From NCBI GenBank assembly GCA_030526355.1, contig JAUNDC010000015.1, positions 1-64,000 on the forward strand: a stretch of DNA of 64,000 bases, read 5' to 3'. The stretch comes from Bacillota bacterium. Its GTDB lineage: Bacteria > Bacillota > Clostridia > Peptostreptococcales > Anaerovoracaceae. The position numbers were made by a program, and so were the translations under genes. Under the pieces are notes generated by a model. The model did not search any database, had not been told where the DNA came from, and saw only the letters and a program-made list of their open reading frames with translations. Of the stretch, positions 44,185-54,196 are shown piece after piece. Position 1 is the first letter of the stretch. Each line of letters opens with the position of its first letter.

Positions 44185-45363
44185 CTAATGCATTTCGTGC
44201 AATTTCATCTTATCGTCGAAGGTATGCGCAAGTTCCTTTTGCAAAACCTCATCCTGTACATTGGTTGTGCTTTCCAGCACATATTCCATGACACCATTTT
44301 TTATCTTAAACTGGCGCTTGCGGGTAAGCTCCCCTTCAATTCTTCCAACCGGTGCATCAAATCCGGCAGGACCTGCATCATAATCATAAAACATCCCCGA
44401 TATGGGCGCACGCCAGTCAAAAATCAGCTGCTCTCCATCGTATTCAAATCCGAAACGTCCGATGTAATAGGGAAATGCGATATCACTCCCATCAGGAGAA
44501 AAGTCAATCCTGGCGAAATAGGGAGAATCCTTCAGCTTCGCCACCTTTTCGCGCTTCTCCACTGCAAACACTCCCGTGCGGTCCGTCTGCTCAAGCAAAC
44601 GTTCATTTTGCAGCTTCTCATGGCGGTCCATCTCGCTGTAAGAATCCACCATATATTGCTTGGCTTGCCTGTATTCCCGGTCAAGGCGCAGCACGCGCTC
44701 CTCCGCCTCTGTCAAAGAAGCGTCTATCTTCTGTTTTATATCCGCAAGATGTCTGATTTCATCCGGGAACATTTCATTCAACATTTTCATAATAGCTTCG
44801 TTTTGTCCGGGGGTGTTCAAGGCTTCTCTGATATCGGCATTGGGGTTTTGAGATAGTTGCCTGAGCATCCTCAAAATCGCTTCAAGGGAATAGTTGGCAC
44901 ATCGCAGGGAACGGATGATTTTTAATCGTTGAATGTCTTTGTATGTATAAACACGATATCCGTTACGTTTCATCAGCAGCTCTTCCTCATCCTTGTGTGG
45001 CGTATGTTCGGCTCCGGACAAAATATCCTGAACAATTTCGATAGCCTCCTCTGCGTTAACGCGTTCCTTTTGAAGCATCGAAATATATTCCTGCGTAATG
45101 CAAAGCGCACGCTCAAAGTCACATTTTGCTGTCGTCTTTACTACTTCAACAATTTTCTTTCTTAAGCCGTTCTGCAGCACTTCGATCTGAAAAGCCATGC
45201 GGGCAAGGCGAATTTGCTGCAGATGCAGCTCCGTGAAAATGCGGTATCCGTTTTTCTCTCGCTCCGGTTTTGTAATGAGCCCCCATTCTTCGTAAAAACG
45301 CACTGTATTCGGATGTATGCCAATGATATCGGCAACTTCTGAGGTTCTGTATGTTCTCATCAA
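44185..45363 (-). pseudogene. MerR regulator joined to the 5' part of helD
   Basis: Residues 1-115: MerR helix-turn-helix (YRTSEVADIIGIHPNTVRFY, NGYRIFTELHLQQIRLARM). Then LLMKRNGYRVYTYKDIQRLK, the second half of another MerR domain whose HTH is gone. From about residue 190 the sequence is the HelD N-terminus (KLKDSPYFARIDF, IFDWRAPISGMFYDY, GRIEGELTRKRQFKIK) and stops after TFDDKMK by a frame break. So the present frame joins a two-HTH MerR gene and helD, with at least two in-frame deletions and one frameshifting deletion. The MerR part might still be expressed. It is divergent from the TetR gene. Confidence 0.82.
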
Positions 45364-45565
45364 CGCCTCCTCCTTAACCGTATTATACTTCTACCAAAAA
45401 GGGTGGTGTTTAACTGTAGGGTTTTTGTTGTAAAAAATGCACGGTATGCACATGTATTGCGGTAGAAATTCCGAAATATTTACTATACTTATCTTGAAAA
45501 ACGGCTGCAGATATGTTATTATTGGCGAAAGAACCATTTTTTTTGTATTACGAGGGGGTGTACGC

Positions 45566-46267
45566 GTGGCAAAACGAAGCGACGGATTTATTACAGAAAA
45601 ACGAATTTTGCAGGTTTGTGTCAGACTGTTTCTGGAGAAAGGATTCCATAGAACAAAGACTTCACAGATTCTAAAGGATGCACAGGTTTCTTCCAGCAGT
45701 TTCCAGAACCTTTTTCACAATAAGGACGGTGTTCTGATGGAGCTGGTGCAGTTCATGTTTGAAAACCAGTTCGGCATCGCCAGAAACATTGCGGGCGATT
45801 CGCTCCCGCCGGTATATGTATATGCGTCAGAAACCGCCATTCAGATTACGCTGACAGAGCTTAATGAAAATCTGCGTGATATTTATCTGGAGGCCTATAC
45901 TCAAGACAGCACTCTTGACTACATCCAGAAAGCAACGGCAAAGGAGCTGAAGGAAATCTTCGGTCCATATCAACCGGATTTGACGGAGCAGGATTTTTAT
46001 GAGCTGGAGTTTGGAACGGCAGGGTTGATGCGAGGCTATATGGCAAGTCCCTGCACGGAAAGTTTCACGCTGGAGCGAAAGCTGAACAAGTTCGTGACGC
46101 TGGCGCTGCGTGGCTATAAGGTGCCGGAGGACGAGATTGATAAGGTGCTGGCCTTTATTGCGGGACTGGATATGAGAAGTCTGGCTCAGTCAGTCATGGA
46201 GGAGCTGTTCAAAAGACTTGCAATGCACTATGATTTTTCTCTGGATGGTCTGCTGCCACAGGGATAA
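45566..46267 (+). CDS. TetR/AcrR-family transcriptional regulator
   Basis: 233 residues from a GTG at 45566 with GAGGGGG upstream; the frame is open to 45437. The HTH is RILQVCVRLFLEKGFHRTKT followed by QILKDAQVSSSSFQNLFHNK (residues 11-50). The ligand-binding part is poorly conserved. Divergent from the MerR-HelD composite, so it may once have regulated it. Confidence 0.88.
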   Translation: MAKRSDGFITEKRILQVCVRLFLEKGFHRTKTSQILKDAQVSSSSFQNLFHNKDGVLMELVQFMFENQFGIARNIAGDSLPPVYVYASETAIQITLTELNENLRDIYLEAYTQDSTLDYIQKATAKELKEIFGPYQPDLTEQDFYELEFGTAGLMRGYMASPCTESFTLERKLNKFVTLALRGYKVPEDEIDKVLAFIAGLDMRSLAQSVMEELFKRLAMHYDFSLDGLLPQG

Positions 46268-46388
46268 AATCACTCAAAGATGATTTGCAAGGGAATACTC
46301 CATTACATAGGAAATTACCCTATACGATCTCCCTATTAACAGATTACTTTTCTGCGGAGTACAGAGAAGCAAAAGCGAGGAAATATAT

Positions 46389-47597
46389 ATGAAAAAACGA
46401 ATTTTTAGTATTGTGCTGAGCCTGTGCATGGTGCTGGCACTTGTGCCGGCGACAGTGTTTGCGGAAAATGCAGATTATAGTGTTACTTTCGAATTCGACC
46501 ATGGTACTATTCAGAGTTATAATAGTCCTGTTTCCGAAACGTGGTCTAATTTATTGGATTCCCTTACTATGCCATCACTTGATAGTGGGAGTTACGAACC
46601 ATACGTTTTTCTAGGCTGGAAAATTAAAGGATCCAATAGTTCTGAAGTTATTCCTGCGGGTAAAGAAATTGACGATAGTAACATCAAGGAAGATACGACC
46701 TTCGTTGCCGTTTTTAAAACGGTGGACATCACCTACGAATTTGACCACGGAACGCTTCCTGCGGACAGACAAACAACAGAGACCATTGAACAGGGCGATT
46801 ATATTGATTTCCCTGAACTGGAAAACTGTGGCGAATACAAACTGTAGGGTTGGATGGTAAAAGGATCCGATGATGACGCGATCTATACAAACGAAAAAGA
46901 TGAATACTGCCCTTCAAAAGATATGACCTTCGTGGCAGTTTATGAAGAACCCGTCACTTTGGAAGTTCCATTCACCACTACAGTCAAGCAAGGCGGTAAC
47001 GTAGCACCGGGCAAAACAGTTTTCACGCTGGAGCTTGTGGATTTCCAAGGAAAAAATTTGAGCTCCAAGGATGTTATAGTCACCGCTGCCGTTACCACTA
47101 ATGGCGTAGGCAGCTATGACGGTACTATGACGATTAAAGGTACATCTGAGGGCATTGCACGCATGTTCACAGGTCCAGTATTTGTTAAGCAGGCGGATAT
47201 AGATGATCCGAACTGGACTGTTGACGGTAAAGTGTGGGGACTTGTCTATAAAGAGGCTGTTGCTCTTTCAACTGACGATGAAATAATACCTTCTCCTATG
47301 GCCATATTCCCTGCAACCCTGATTACGTCTGAAAACGGCAGTTATTACGAAATCCCTGATGGAGCATATGAGGTAAAAGAATTGACTTTCACCAATACCT
47401 ATACCAAATCAGTAGCCGAACCGTCAGGCAATGAGGGCACAACAAACGGAGACTCAAAAAATGATGCAGACACAAACCCTAAGACAGGTGATGACAGCAA
47501 CCTTACATTATGGCTTACCCTGCTGGCATTATCAGCAGCAGGTGCAGGTGGTACATGTGTGTACAGCAGACGCAGAAGAAGCTCTCGCGCTAAATAA
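46389..47597 (+). pseudogene. LPXTG-like surface protein interrupted by an amber codon
   Basis: Residues 1-25 form a signal peptide (FSIVLSLCMVLALVPATVFA). Repeats containing YEFDHGT and TFVAVF follow, then a Cna-like/streptococcal-pilin-like domain (TVKQGGNVAPGKTVFTLEL, YEVKELTFTNTYTKS). The end is NPKTGDDSN, a hydrophobic helix and RRRRSSRAK: a sortase-anchoring signal. A TAG at 46845-46847 breaks the frame between EYKL and GWMVKG; reading continues in the same frame, so a single nonsense change is responsible. The 3' cassette is duplicated in the next surface gene. Confidence 0.85.
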
Positions 47598-47655
47598 AAA
47601 GATAGACTTTATGGCGAAGTAGAATTATCTATTTCGCCTTCTTCTATACAATTTT
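47482..47655 (+). repeat. 174-bp LPXTG-anchor cassette, copy 1
   Basis: Encodes the last 38 residues (TGDDSNLTLWLTLLALSAAG to RSSRAK), the stop and the following hairpin region (GGCGAAGTAGAATTATC, CTATTTCGCC). It matches 49837-50010 at all but one base by my reading. Confidence 0.93.
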
Positions 47656-47669
47656 AATTTTCATAATTT

Positions 47670-47810
47670 AGCGGAGATGATCGAGTAGGGGCTAACTCGT
47701 ATCTTGAGAATGCATTTAGCGGATGTACACGTCTCTCAAGTACTACGGTTGATTAAGACAATATTTCCTATTCAGCAAAGGATGATATGTTGTTCAATAA
47801 GGATAAATAA
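47670..47810 (+). pseudogene. BspA-type leucine-rich repeat remnant
   Basis: Reads NSYLENAFSGCTRLSSTTVD, then an in-frame stop, then DNISYSAKDDMLFNKDK: the standard LRR_5 repeat of BspA-like surface proteins, with no start and a premature stop. It lies directly after the anchor cassette and indicates a lost surface gene. Confidence 0.65.
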
Positions 47811-47876
47811 GAAAACACGTAAATAGCTTTGTCCTTAGTAGCCATAAGGAATAAAGACGGCAGGAGGAAGAAGAAT

Positions 47877-49952
47877 TTGAAACAAGGAAAGATAACAAAA
47901 AAGGCAGTGGCCGCTATTATTGGCTGCTTAATGCTTATAACATCATTTCCTGCATTTGGCAGTAAAGTGTATGCGGCAGAATTACCAAGCGACAAACAGT
48001 TTGCAACGAAAGCAGACTTAATGAATTTCAATACAAATGACAAAGACGGTGCTATAAATCCAGCAAAGGTCTATTTTGGAAATAACAAGCAAATGTGGTG
48101 GATTGCGGGGAGTCAAAACGGGAATTTAACTTTGTTTGCGGAAAGTCCTCTTCTGAGAAATCTACAATATGAGCCAGATCATAGAAATAAATCATATAGT
48201 GATGATTGGAAGTGTACATATCTAAATGGAGCACCAACGGAAGTCTATTCAAATCATTATGGTGCAAGCCCACTTAGAAATACATTACAAGGTTTAGAAA
48301 GTTCTTATTTTACAAGTAAAGAACAAGCTCTTATGAACAATACAACAATCTATACATATGATGCAAAAAATGGGTCGGTCTATTATACAACAAATAAATT
48401 ATATCTTGCTTATGGAGATGGAGATAAAGAATATACATATATTACAGTTGGTAAAAATAGTCCAACCGCTTTAAATAACGGTCTTCGTATTCATAAAAGT
48501 TATTGGGGAAATTATGGTAAGTTTTGGCTCCGTGCGCCACATAGTTCATATAAAAATGCTGTGTGGGCTCCGGTACCAGGCTCCGTTATATTCACTGGAC
48601 CTGTTGACACCGAATATTATCCGCTGATGCCCGCATTTGAATTGAATCTATCATCTGTCATCTTTGCATCTAGTGCATTAGCAGCAACATCTAGTGGAAC
48701 TTTAAATCATAGTAGTGCAATGACATTACGCTATGATACAAATCAATTGGGTTCAGCAACTGTATTTCATGCTAAAAATGAAGTTCAACTTACTGATGTT
48801 CCAAATGGTACATATTTAGTTGCACAAAACAGTACAGAGGCCTATGCAAAACAGATTACAAACGAAACAAAAGTGACTGCAAGCGATATGGGATTAGATA
48901 GTTTTTATAATTGTAAAGTATGGTTAGAAACAACAGACAGTAATCAAAGAATGACATATGCTACTTTAGCAGATGAGATATATTCAATCAATGTCACACT
49001 TTCTAATGGCATGAAAGTCACAACAGGAAATCTTACACAAGAAATAGGTCAAAATATACCTATGGGAAACATTGTCATAACTGCAGAAGATGGTTATATG
49101 TTCCCTGCTGATTATACAGTTGTAGCCCAAAACGGTATTACTGTAAAGAGAGATAATGAGCATCAATTAACGATTGCAGGAACACCAACAAATAATGTGA
49201 ATTTAACATTACCACCAGCAACTCTAAAGGTTTATAACATGTCTTTAACAGGTCAAGGAATATTCGGAATAACTTGTAAAGATTATAGCCCAATTGAAAA
49301 AAAAGAATTGACTATTACAAATAGCGGCAATGTCCAGTTAGTAAATGTCAATGTATCTATCACAGGAAAAGATGCTGATGCATTTGAGTTAAAAGGAGAT
49401 GATGTCACTGTTATTCAGCCAAACGGAACTCTTCAAGTAACAGTAAATCCTAAAAATAATTTAGATATAAACGATTATCAAGCAACCCTTTTCGTGTCTG
49501 CGGATAAAGTGACTGATCAAACGATAGATTTACGATTTACAGTAAATGAACATGACTATAAAGAAGTTGTTACACTGCCTACTTGTACAGACAAAGGATA
49601 TACTACTTATGCTTGTAAAAACTGTACTCATAGTTATGTGAGCAATGAAGTCAATGCAAAAGGTCATGCTTTCGGAGAATGGGAAGTCACAACAAAACCT
49701 ACAACGACATCAACAGGAACAAAAGAACGTACTTGTGAGCGTTGTAATCATAAGGAAACAGAAGTGATTCCTATGATTTCAACTACAAACAAACCAGATG
49801 ATGAAAACAAGAAACCTGATAGTAACGATAACATTCAGACAGGTGATGACAGCAACCTTACATTATGGCTTACCCTGCTGGCATTATCAGCAGCAGGTGC
49901 AGGTGGTACATGTGTGTACAGCAGACGCAGAAGAAGCTCTCGCGCTAAATAA
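47877..49952 (+). CDS. LPXTG-like cell-surface protein with DUF6273-like domain
   Basis: 691 residues from a TTG start with AGGAGG eight bases upstream. Signal peptide (VAAIIGCLMLITSFPAFGSK). An extracellular domain (residues about 40-280, with FWLRAPHSSYKNAVWAPVPG and YYPLMPAFELNLSSV) resembles DUF6273-type surface domains. Middle beta-rich part (KDYSPIEKKELTITNSGNVQ). Before the anchor, a Cys-pair segment: LPTCTDKGYTTYACKNCTHS and KERTCERCNHKET. Anchor: NIQTGDDSN plus helix and RRRR tail. AT-rich codons in the front two thirds contrast with the GC-richer anchor, which suggests cassette capture. Confidence 0.85.
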   Translation: MKQGKITKKAVAAIIGCLMLITSFPAFGSKVYAAELPSDKQFATKADLMNFNTNDKDGAINPAKVYFGNNKQMWWIAGSQNGNLTLFAESPLLRNLQYEPDHRNKSYSDDWKCTYLNGAPTEVYSNHYGASPLRNTLQGLESSYFTSKEQALMNNTTIYTYDAKNGSVYYTTNKLYLAYGDGDKEYTYITVGKNSPTALNNGLRIHKSYWGNYGKFWLRAPHSSYKNAVWAPVPGSVIFTGPVDTEYYPLMPAFELNLSSVIFASSALAATSSGTLNHSSAMTLRYDTNQLGSATVFHAKNEVQLTDVPNGTYLVAQNSTEAYAKQITNETKVTASDMGLDSFYNCKVWLETTDSNQRMTYATLADEIYSINVTLSNGMKVTTGNLTQEIGQNIPMGNIVITAEDGYMFPADYTVVAQNGITVKRDNEHQLTIAGTPTNNVNLTLPPATLKVYNMSLTGQGIFGITCKDYSPIEKKELTITNSGNVQLVNVNVSITGKDADAFELKGDDVTVIQPNGTLQVTVNPKNNLDINDYQATLFVSADKVTDQTIDLRFTVNEHDYKEVVTLPTCTDKGYTTYACKNCTHSYVSNEVNAKGHAFGEWEVTTKPTTTSTGTKERTCERCNHKETEVIPMISTTNKPDDENKKPDSNDNIQTGDDSNLTLWLTLLALSAAGAGGTCVYSRRRRSSRAK

Positions 49953-50010
49953 AAAGATAGACTTTATGGCGAAGTAGAATTATCTATTTCGCCTTTTTCT
50001 ATACAATTTT
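49837..50010 (+). repeat. 174-bp LPXTG-anchor cassette, copy 2
   Basis: Matches 47482-47655 including non-coding sequence after the stop; spacing 2355 bp. Confidence 0.93.
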
Positions 50011-50030
50011 TACATGTCGCGGAGATGTAT

Positions 50031-50070
50031 AACAAAATCCCCCGATTACAAAGATTGGGGGATTTTGTTG
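50031..50070. terminator. Bidirectional hairpin between the surface protein and ATPase genes
   Basis: AACAAAATCCCCC pairs with GGGGGATTTTGTT around a 14-base loop. The same stem words recur in the 58-bp repeats at 51604 and 53428. Confidence 0.85.
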
Positions 50071-50080
50071 CTAAATTTTG

Positions 50081-51439
50081 TTAAAAAATTACTCCAAACA
50101 TATATGGTGGAATTCTTACAATATCCCCATCTACAGTTAAATTTTTCGGATGTATTATATATTGCGATGCTATCTTCTTTCCAAACATCTCTTTAAATCT
50201 TCCCAGGGATGTCGTTGTATAATTTTTTGATAATTTAACCTCTATTGGAAACACCCTGAAATTTGTTTTGCTTTCATTAGATAAAAGGAAGTCAATCTCT
50301 ATATCATTACGATGTTTTTCTACACTATAGCGTGTATAAAAATATAACTTACGTCCTTTAGCGACGATCATTTGCGCGATTGCGTTCTCATATAACATAC
50401 CCTCATTCAGCGAAAGCCTGTCATTCATAATTTGTTTATAAAGCTGCGCATCCATTATTTCATTTTCATTAAATGCTAAGCTCACCAAAAGTCCCGTATC
50501 TCCCATATAACATTTTACAGCAGATTCATTTTTATTAAGCGCAAATCCTACGTTTGGATCATTGCATTTATAACAGAGGTTGCAAATCATAGAATCGTCC
50601 AACCAAAACAAAGGGTCATCATATTTATCAAAACAAGCTCCCGGCTCGATTGCCTTTAAAACTATCTTTTTTTCGTGTGTTGACAAATATGCCGGTATAT
50701 TTTCAAATAATGCAGACACCTTTGAATTATAACGTCTTGCTGCCTTCCTGATATCATCCCTATATAGTCCCAGAATGTCCCTTTTTTCAACATCTGCGGC
50801 CGCAAAATCACGTCCATTTTTTGCAAATGCCACAATCGCCTGAGGCATACCTCCTACCAACATATATTCTTTAAATAGATGCATTGCTTTTTGGTGCATT
50901 TTCTGATCCAATGGTTGTTTATTTTTATAACATTCTTTTATATAATCCAATAGAATTTCTTCATTCATATAAATCATAAATTCTTCAAAATCTACCGGAT
51001 ACATTTTTATTTTTCGTTCTTCTGATGGAAGAGTAATAGATTCCACATTTTCCCTGATTGAAATCAAGGAGCCTGTTTCTATAAAGTCATATCTCCCGTC
51101 TGCCACGAGATACTTAATAGCTTCCCTTGCTTTTGGAAATTTTTGAATTTCATCAAAAATAATTAAAGACTCCCTTGGATACAATCTTTTATTATACTCC
51201 AATGATATTGTTTGGAAAAATATATCTAAATTAGTCAGATCATCAAAGCTGTTTAATATTTTTTTACTTGCTTTATTGAAATCGATAACTATATATGATT
51301 TATACTCTTTTTTTCCAATTTCTTCTGCAACAGTTGACTTCCCAATTCGCCTTGCACCTTCAATCAACAAAGCTTTCGTGCCGTTACAATTTTGCTTCCA
51401 CTCTAATATCTGGGTATATATTTTTCTTTCTATTTCCAC
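50081..51439 (-). CDS. AAA ATPase with DUF4143 domain
   Basis: 452 residues from a GTG at 51439 with GAGGAGGG upstream. Walker A: LIEGARRIGKSTVAEEIG (near residue 24); Walker B: SLIIFDEIQKFPKARE (near 90). The C-terminus has the DUF4143 PD-(D/E)XK-like end: DIEIDFLLSNESKTNFRVFP and IEVKLSKNYTTTSLGRF. These orphan ATPases are common in accessory regions of anaerobes and their role is not known. The gene lies between hairpin repeats at 50031 and 51604. Confidence 0.88.
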   Translation of the reverse strand: MEIERKIYTQILEWKQNCNGTKALLIEGARRIGKSTVAEEIGKKEYKSYIVIDFNKASKKILNSFDDLTNLDIFFQTISLEYNKRLYPRESLIIFDEIQKFPKAREAIKYLVADGRYDFIETGSLISIRENVESITLPSEERKIKMYPVDFEEFMIYMNEEILLDYIKECYKNKQPLDQKMHQKAMHLFKEYMLVGGMPQAIVAFAKNGRDFAAADVEKRDILGLYRDDIRKAARRYNSKVSALFENIPAYLSTHEKKIVLKAIEPGACFDKYDDPLFWLDDSMICNLCYKCNDPNVGFALNKNESAVKCYMGDTGLLVSLAFNENEIMDAQLYKQIMNDRLSLNEGMLYENAIAQMIVAKGRKLYFYTRYSVEKHRNDIEIDFLLSNESKTNFRVFPIEVKLSKNYTTTSLGRFKEMFGKKIASQYIIHPKNLTVDGDIVRIPPYMFGVIF

Positions 51440-51603
51440 AGAATCGCCCTCCTCAACAGTACGCAATCTATTTTTATCCAAGTTTTCAGACTATACTCAA
51501 TGTAAATTATATACTATTATCCAACAGTACGCAATCTATTTCTATTTTATTCAGTTTTAAAAAGAATATGCACTACCCGCTGAGGTATTTGTAAAATTTC
51601 AAC

Positions 51604-51661
51604 AAAATCCCCCGATTCCAAGGGTTGGAATTCGGGGGATGTCCACACGAATGTGAGTGAG
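51604..51661 (+). repeat. 58-bp direct repeat, left copy
   Basis: Identical to 53428-53485. Contains a hairpin (ATCCCCCGAATTCC complement around GGGTT) and CACACGAATGTGAGTGAG. Confidence 0.93.
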
Positions 51662-51676
51662 GCGTGAGTTAATATA

Positions 51677-53317
51677 TTAAACGAGAATATACTTAGCTTG
51701 TTTGCCTTTACCTTTAAGTTCTAATAACCCTTTATTTTTTAGCTTTAAAATAATTCGATAGGCCTGCGGTGGTGATAAATTAAGAAGTTCTGCCACACTT
51801 CCTCTTGTAACATAACCTTGGTTTTTTGCAAGCTTAATTATTAATTCTTCATATCTCAACTTATCAATATCTGTCTGCCTTATATAGCCTACTACATTGT
51901 CACTTTTTTTATATACACCTGAACTCAGCATATAATAGCGACCTCTTCCTGTTCCTTTAGCCTCCACTAAGCCCATTTCAACTAAACTTTCGACTGCAAC
52001 TTTCACTCTTGTGCTATCGCTATTAATTTCCTCAGCGATTTCCGAAACAGTTGATCTATGGTTAGTTTTCAGACAATTCAAAACCAACAAATAGTGGATT
52101 GATAATGAATGTCCGGTTTTCTTCTGCTCTTCTGTAATCATTTTCACAAATGCCTTATCAGGTAAGCTCTTTGGGATAAATAATTTAACCAACCGCTCTG
52201 TTGATTCGGAGTAGTCTGGCAATAAACGTCCGAATAAAAGAGAGCCTTCATAAATTCTATCAATCCCTCTTCCCGTACGTTCGGCTAATCCTATTCTTTT
52301 TAATGCGTCTGCCAAAACAGGATTCCTGCCATGAGGCTCTGCATACAGCAGATTACTTATAGATACACCTTCTATAAATCCACCCGGATTACTGATTGTC
52401 ATACCCTCATCATCTAATTGCACACGTACACGCCCCAACATTGAATAATCACGATGGCAAAAGGCATTAACTAATGATTCTCTAAAAGCCCTTTTATCCA
52501 CATCAGGAATCGATATTCTGAAAAGGCCAACTTCCATTTCCTGCTCTCTGTTCCAAGCATCTACATATCCGCTTATCTTCTCAAATGCAGCTAACATAGG
52601 TAATGTATATGATTCATTCACTTTGACATCTGTTCCCTGCATAATCTGAATTGCTGATTCTGCTGTAGGCACTAATATTTTTAGCCGGTCTTTTTTTCCA
52701 ATCAGTAACATGCCTGTTAGCGTTGGCACACTCTCCCCGTTTACAGTTGTAACTAATTGCAAAGCACTATCCAGCTCATTATCATTCAGTTCCAGCAGGG
52801 TCTGGTCACCACGATATGCTCTGATAATGTTTCTTAAACGTTCTCGTTCCACAGAATCCAAATCGTCAAGGATTGCTTCCGGAACTGGCTGCGCAGAAAA
52901 GTCAAGCAGACTCAAGCTGCTCAACCTGTTTGCAATTTCATATGGATACATAGGGATGTTCTCTGGTGTTCCATCTGCCTTAATCCTTCGTCTTAACATT
53001 TTGCCTGAAGATGTCGCGACAATACTTGTTTTCTTAGGAACTGAAATTTTTAAAATAGATACATCGTACTCAACGAGCTCTGTTCGAACAGAAACAGGTG
53101 GAATCGTTCTATTAGCTATTAAAGCCGCTAACTGTGTTATATCCTTATGTTTCTCATGCAGTCCTGTGATTTCCCCGTCATCTTCTACACCTAAAAACAA
53201 ATCTCCCCCGTCAGTATTTGCAAAAGCAACCACGGCTTCTACAAGCTCTTCATCGCCCAGCTTTTTCTGATCGCTTTTGAATTCATTTATCAAATTTTCA
53301 TTAAACCCAATATTCAT
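51677..53317 (-). CDS. ATP-binding/Schlafen AlbA_2 domain transcriptional regulator
   Basis: 546 residues; ATG at 53317 has AAGGAG nine bases upstream. The N-terminal AlbA_2 domain (EFKSDQKKLGDEELVEAVVAFANTDGGDLFLGV, shown in part) is followed by an ATPase-like C-terminal region with VNAFCHRDYSMLGRVRVQL and GRNPVLADALKRIGLAERTG, then two winged-helix segments (TVSEIAEEINSDSTRVKVAV near 415, TRGSVAELLNLSPPQAYRII near 500). Possible regulators or defence-linked nucleic-acid-binding proteins. It is bracketed by perfect 58-bp direct repeats. Confidence 0.85.
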   Translation of the reverse strand: MNIGFNENLINEFKSDQKKLGDEELVEAVVAFANTDGGDLFLGVEDDGEITGLHEKHKDITQLAALIANRTIPPVSVRTELVEYDVSILKISVPKKTSIVATSSGKMLRRRIKADGTPENIPMYPYEIANRLSSLSLLDFSAQPVPEAILDDLDSVERERLRNIIRAYRGDQTLLELNDNELDSALQLVTTVNGESVPTLTGMLLIGKKDRLKILVPTAESAIQIMQGTDVKVNESYTLPMLAAFEKISGYVDAWNREQEMEVGLFRISIPDVDKRAFRESLVNAFCHRDYSMLGRVRVQLDDEGMTISNPGGFIEGVSISNLLYAEPHGRNPVLADALKRIGLAERTGRGIDRIYEGSLLFGRLLPDYSESTERLVKLFIPKSLPDKAFVKMITEEQKKTGHSLSIHYLLVLNCLKTNHRSTVSEIAEEINSDSTRVKVAVESLVEMGLVEAKGTGRGRYYMLSSGVYKKSDNVVGYIRQTDIDKLRYEELIIKLAKNQGYVTRGSVAELLNLSPPQAYRIILKLKNKGLLELKGKGKQAKYILV

Positions 53318-53427
53318 TTTACTCACTCCTTTTGTATATTTTAACTCACGCGTGATTTAAAATCAATACAAATGTCACGATTCGTGATATCTAATTTTAC
53401 TAAATCAAATATTAAGTTACGATATAA

Positions 53428-53485
53428 AAAATCCCCCGATTCCAAGGGTTGGAATTCGGGGGATGTCCACACGAATGTGAGTGAG
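53428..53485 (+). repeat. 58-bp direct repeat, right copy
   Basis: Identical to 51604-51661; distance 1824 bp. Confidence 0.93.
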
Positions 53486-53625
53486 TCTGAGTTGCCCAGA
53501 CTGCGTCGTTGGTCGCCACGCTCCTCTGTGCTGCAGGCAGCTTGATTCGCTGCGACATATGACGGCGCACATTCCATTGCTCTGCTCCTTCGGAGCAATC
53601 GCAAGGACAAGTGCTGCTAACGTTT

Positions 53626-53757
53626 GCGAAACGGTGGAAGCCCGTAAAATAGAGTTTTGTAGATATATGTGCTGCATACTTGCTGCAAACCTACAGCATC
53701 CTATAACAACTGAGCACTTCTCTTCATGGCCAGATATCAGCGAGGGTATCTGGCTTT
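53626..53757 (+). repeat. About 133-bp dispersed repeat, copy 1
   Basis: Matches 57443-57573 at roughly 85%: AACGTTTG, CCCGTAAAATA, TGTGCTGCATACT, CTATAACAACTGAGCACTTC and ATCTGGCTTT. A partial third relative (TGCTGCATACTTGCTACA) lies at 61830, beside the integrase remnant. Confidence 0.85.
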
Positions 53758-53780
53758 TTGAAAAAGTATTCGAACGAAAT

Positions 53781-54062
53781 TTATACAATTGTTTCCTTTA
53801 CATTTTCTAATTCATATAGCATATCCGGATCCAAATCTAAACATTTACTTTCATCTCTGGTTCCAGTAACATCCCAAGCCAATGAATCATTTAATATTGT
53901 GCATGCATTCATAAAAAAATCTATATCCCTTAATCGTTCAAAAACCTTTTTTTCTAAGAGATGATTTGCGTCATAACAAACTATTTTTCCATCCTCGAAA
54001 TATACATCTACTTTATAGTCTCTGTATGGGATTACCTGTACTACTTTTGGAAACATATTCAT
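53781..54062 (-). CDS. DUF2442 domain protein
   Basis: 93 residues, start ATG 54062 with GAGGGGG upstream. The pattern VVQVIPYRDYKVDVYFEDGK and CLDLDPDMLYE is that of DUF2442, small proteins often paired with a DUF4160 gene. No partner is present here. It is inserted between two repeat halves that are contiguous at 57443-57685. Confidence 0.82.
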   Translation of the reverse strand: MNMFPKVVQVIPYRDYKVDVYFEDGKIVCYDANHLLEKKVFERLRDIDFFMNACTILNDSLAWDVTGTRDESKCLDLDPDMLYELENVKETIV

Positions 54063-54196
54063 CCCCCTCTCATATTAAATTATATGTATATTACCACACC
54101 AGGGGATTTTACAAAACAATTCTTTTATTTTTAAGCAATTTAAAAAACTGCTCATCCAGTTCTTTTTCATCCGCATTACATTTCAAAAATGTACGA

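Noticed and set aside
46845..46847. Pyrrolysine recoding of the TAG
   Set aside because: No pyl genes or methylamine methyltransferase in the window, and surface proteins are not known targets; a nonsense mutation is simpler.
53341..53610. Minus-strand frame between the AlbA_2 gene and the 53626 repeat
   Set aside because: It crosses the 58-bp repeat, has no SD and no family resemblance.
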